Part shown: piece after piece, positions 44,413 to 44,506 of the stretch
How positions within the stretch are numbered: position 1 is the stretch's first letter
How the letters are laid out: each line of letters begins with the position of its first letter
The notes under the pieces: model-generated
The model's database searches: none
What the model saw: the letters and a program-made list of their open reading frames with translations, nothing else
Told to the model about the DNA's origin: nothing
Assembly: GCA_012842085.1 (NCBI GenBank)
Contig: DUTM01000145.1
Location: 1-44,506 of the forward strand
DNA length: 44,506 nucleotides
Direction: 5' to 3'
Source of the DNA: Mycobacteriales bacterium
GTDB taxonomy: Bacteria; Actinomycetota; Actinomycetes; Mycobacteriales; Mycobacteriaceae
Position numbers and translations under genes: made by a program

Positions 44413-44506
44413 CTACCCGGACCAGATCATCCACTGGGCGCTCATGCTACAGTTGGAGCCGGTTATCATGCGGGGAATGTATCGATATAACTGCGGAAGC
44501 GTGCCA
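44290..44506. repeat. Perfect 94-bp inverted repeat with 29-nt spacer at the window edge
   Basis: The left arm (44290-44383) and right arm (44413-44506) are exact reverse complements as far as the window goes, with a 29-nt spacer (44384-44412). The left arm is coding sequence of the reverse transcriptase N-terminal region. The right arm is the same coding sequence facing outward. A stop codon (TAG on the minus strand, from 44413-44415) is created at the junction. Fold-back of this kind is typical of amplification chimeras or contig-end misassembly, although a true inverted duplication is possible. Confidence 0.93.
44415..44506 (+). pseudogene. Fragment of the reverse transcriptase gene in opposite orientation
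   Basis: Read on the plus strand, this arm encodes the same YPDQIIHWALM and MRGMYRYNCGSVP blocks as the minus-strand reverse transcriptase. It has no start and runs off the edge. It is a by-product of the inverted repeat and should not be counted as an independent gene. Confidence 0.7.

Noticed and set aside
44290-44506. Hairpin telomere of a linear phage genome
   Set aside because: The arms are ordinary reverse transcriptase coding sequence and the 29-nt spacer is its direct continuation; no telomere-resolvase site or protelomerase gene is visible.

Overview
The window is one long, tightly packed run of genes on the minus strand, read from high to low coordinates. It encodes the neck, contractile tail and baseplate of a large tailed phage (myovirus type) or a prophage of one. 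I see no tRNA, rRNA or CRISPR array. Strong GGAGG-type Shine-Dalgarno sites precede most genes, with GTG/TTG starts mixed in. This, together with SleB-like and M23 wall-hydrolase domains and a Firmicutes-prophage-like reverse transcriptase cassette, suggests a Gram-positive (Bacillota), possibly anaerobic, host. The host is inferred.

Layout in the order of transcription (right to left). (1) 44506-43137: a DGR-type reverse transcriptase, cut at its N-terminus by a perfect 94-bp inverted repeat that reaches the window edge, and two small cassette genes. (2) 43071-41748: small neck or connector candidates, one with a CxxCxGxG zinc-binding motif. (3) 41719-37790: a short tail-sheath-like protein, a tail-terminator-like protein and the main tail sheath. 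(4) 37707-33490: three neighbouring proteins that share a tail-tube-like core, with an intrinsic terminator after the first. (5) 33460-32417: two paralogous tail assembly chaperones lying in the same frame, separated by one UAA codon and one sense codon. (6) 32390-14786: three giant proteins (1965, about 1185 and about 2692 aa) in the tape-measure position; one carries a HELMH metalloprotease-like motif and one a DnaQ-like exonuclease domain. (7) 14750-6426: a 2774-aa tail hub fused to a staphylococcal-nuclease-like domain, hydrophobic segments, a SleB-like hydrolase and an M23 peptidase. (8) 6391-2583: baseplate genes, including a baseplate-J protein. (9) 2557-1: two tandem radical SAM/SPASM enzymes, translationally coupled to a very cysteine-rich reading frame that runs off the left edge.

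The most unusual part is the left end. Where tail-fibre genes would be expected, there is a RiPP-like cassette: a Cys-rich substrate candidate (14 Cys in the 73 visible residues, mostly CxxxC pairs about 9-10 residues apart) and two radical SAM maturases of the kind that form thioether crosslinks in peptides. No exporter or protease gene is visible. I infer that the phage may carry a radical-SAM-modified, Cys-crosslinked tail appendage or peptide. The second theme is a tail loaded with enzyme domains (exonuclease, SNase, metalloprotease, two wall hydrolases) built into structural giants rather than encoded separately. All identifications come from reading motifs by eye; no searches were run.
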